From the NCBI GenBank assembly GCA_014382465.1, contig JACNJP010000315.1, positions 1 to 6,968 on the forward strand: 6,968 nt of DNA, written 5' to 3'. This document shows, one piece after another, positions 6,146 through 6,968 of this stretch. The notes under the pieces are model-generated. The model saw only the letters and a program-made list of their open reading frames with translations, did no database searches and was not told where the DNA came from. The position numbers were made by a program, and so were the translations under genes. This stretch comes from Planctomycetota bacterium (lineage in GTDB: Bacteria; Planctomycetota; UBA1135). Numbering within the stretch: position 1 is the stretch's first letter; each line of letters opens with the position of its first letter.

Positions 6146-6968
6146 ATGGCGCGCTGCCCGGATTGCGGCTTTGAGAACTCCGGCGGAGTCCGGTTCTGCG
6201 GAGGGTGCGGTGAACGCCTGCCGTATACCGCAGCAGCCTCTGGTTTGACCGCGTCACCGACTTCCCATGACCAGGGCGCCCCCGGCCCCTCCTCCGGTGC
6301 CGGGCTTTCCCTCCAGCCGACTCTCGGCGACCCCCAGGCCCGGGCGGAGGCCGAACCCACCGGCGCCCTCATCGCCGACCGCTACGAGACCCTTCGCACT
6401 CTCGGCCAAGGAGGCATGGGCGCCGTCTACCTCGCCCGCGATACCAAACCCGGCATGGGCAATCGTGAGGTCGCGATCAAGCGCATCCTCGACGCCGACG
6501 ACCAGGGCGTGCAGCGCTTCCTGCGCGAGTCCTCCACCATCGCGGCCCTCAACCACCAGAACATCCGCGCCGTCCACGACCGCGGCGAGGACGACCACGG
6601 CCACTACCTGGTGATGGAGTACGTGGAAGGGGAGACCCTCCACGACCGCGTCGCCCGCGACGGCGCGCTCGGGGACGACGCCTTCCTCGGCCTCGCCCGC
6701 GGCCTGGCCAAGGCCCTCGCTTTCGCTCACCGCAAGGGCGTGATCCACCGCGACGTCAAGCCCGCCAACGTGCTCTTCGCCGCGGACGGCACGCCCAAGC
6801 TGACTGATTTCGGTCTGGCCCGCATGGGCCACGACAGCGACCTGTCCCTGACCGGCTACGGCATGGGGACCCTGGACTACGCCAGCCCCGAGCAGCGCCG
6901 CGACGCCAAATCAGCCGACCACCGGAGCGACATCTACGGTCTGGGCGCGACGCTCTACTTCGCGGCGA
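6146..6968 (+). CDS. Ser/Thr protein kinase with N-terminal zinc ribbon (3' partial)
   Basis: The first 274 residues of a Hanks-type kinase, cut by the window end. A zinc ribbon comes first (Cys4, Cys7, Cys18, Cys21; MARCPDCG...FCGGCG), then a Ser/Gly/Pro/Ala-rich linker to about residue 75. All core catalytic motifs are intact: Gly-rich loop GQGGMGAVYLA (87-97), VAIK with Lys112, helix-C Glu128, HRDVKPANVL (catalytic Asp203, Lys205, Asn208), DFG (221-223), the activation-segment end GTLDYASPEQ (Glu249) and HRSDIYGLG (Asp262). It should therefore be an active ATP-dependent Ser/Thr kinase. The activation loop holds several candidate Ser/Thr residues (Ser231, Ser234, Thr236). ATG 6146 is preceded immediately by an in-frame TAA (6143-6145), so it is the earliest start. 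It follows the SPFH stop by 20 bases and is probably in the same operon. C-terminal domains are unknown. Confidence 0.92.
   Translation, partial: MARCPDCGFENSGGVRFCGGCGERLPYTAAASGLTASPTSHDQGAPGPSSGAGLSLQPTLGDPQARAEAEPTGALIADRYETLRTLGQGGMGAVYLARDTKPGMGNREVAIKRILDADDQGVQRFLRESSTIAALNHQNIRAVHDRGEDDHGHYLVMEYVEGETLHDRVARDGALGDDAFLGLARGLAKALAFAHRKGVIHRDVKPANVLFAADGTPKLTDFGLARMGHDSDLSLTGYGMGTLDYASPEQRRDAKSADHRSDIYGLGATLYFAA

Noticed and set aside
6254..6832. Minus-strand open frame opposite the second kinase.
   Set aside because: The plus strand here encodes every kinase catalytic motif in order, so the opposite frame is a shadow.
1..6968. CRISPR arrays, tRNA or rRNA genes, insertion sequences, attachment sites.
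   Set aside because: I saw no regularly spaced repeats, no tRNA- or rRNA-like sequence, no transposase motifs and no terminal inverted repeats.

Overview
The window is a compact, entirely plus-strand cluster from a high-GC, diderm bacterium. Evidence for this is strong G/C preference at third codon positions, a lipobox lipoprotein, and several zinc-ribbon and Hanks-type Ser/Thr kinase proteins. This gene style is common in Planctomycetota, Myxococcota, Acidobacteriota and related candidate phyla, but the sequence alone does not settle the phylum.

Layout: (1) 3-1122 is the 3' part of a Ser/Thr kinase gene: the end of the kinase lobe, two zinc ribbons, helical TPR-like repeats, then, only after a +1 frame change near 981-988, a hydrophobic membrane anchor and a stop. 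(2) 1123-1256 is a short intergenic region with a terminator-like hairpin (1163-1194) and a near-consensus sigma-54 -24/-12 promoter (1209-1223). (3) 1257-3374 is a lipoprotein with N-terminal TPR-like repeats, a segment resembling S-layer-homology motifs, and an LPP20/FlgT-like C-terminal half. (4) 3382-4473 is a secreted-then-anchored protein: signal peptide, CsgG/FlgO-like extracytoplasmic domain, proline hinge, one membrane helix and a cytoplasmic helical domain. (5) 4494-6125 is an SPFH/band-7-like protein with two N-terminal zinc ribbons, a long coiled coil and a third C-terminal ribbon. (6) 6146-6968 is a second Ser/Thr kinase with an N-terminal zinc ribbon, cut by the window end.

The genes from 1257 onward are separated by 7, 20 and 20 bases and look like one operon, plausibly driven by the sigma-54 promoter. 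My inference is a trans-envelope signalling or stress-response module. In it, an outer-membrane-type lipoprotein and a periplasm-facing CsgG/FlgO-like protein would sense or build something in the envelope, while a zinc-ribbon SPFH scaffold and two zinc-ribbon kinases act on the cytoplasmic side. The domain calls come from reading motifs by eye. The module-level function is a hypothesis.

The uninterrupted reading frame from 153 to 3374 would fuse the first kinase to the lipoprotein. I treat this as an artefact of a frame disruption plus a stop-poor high-GC intergenic region, and annotate two genes.
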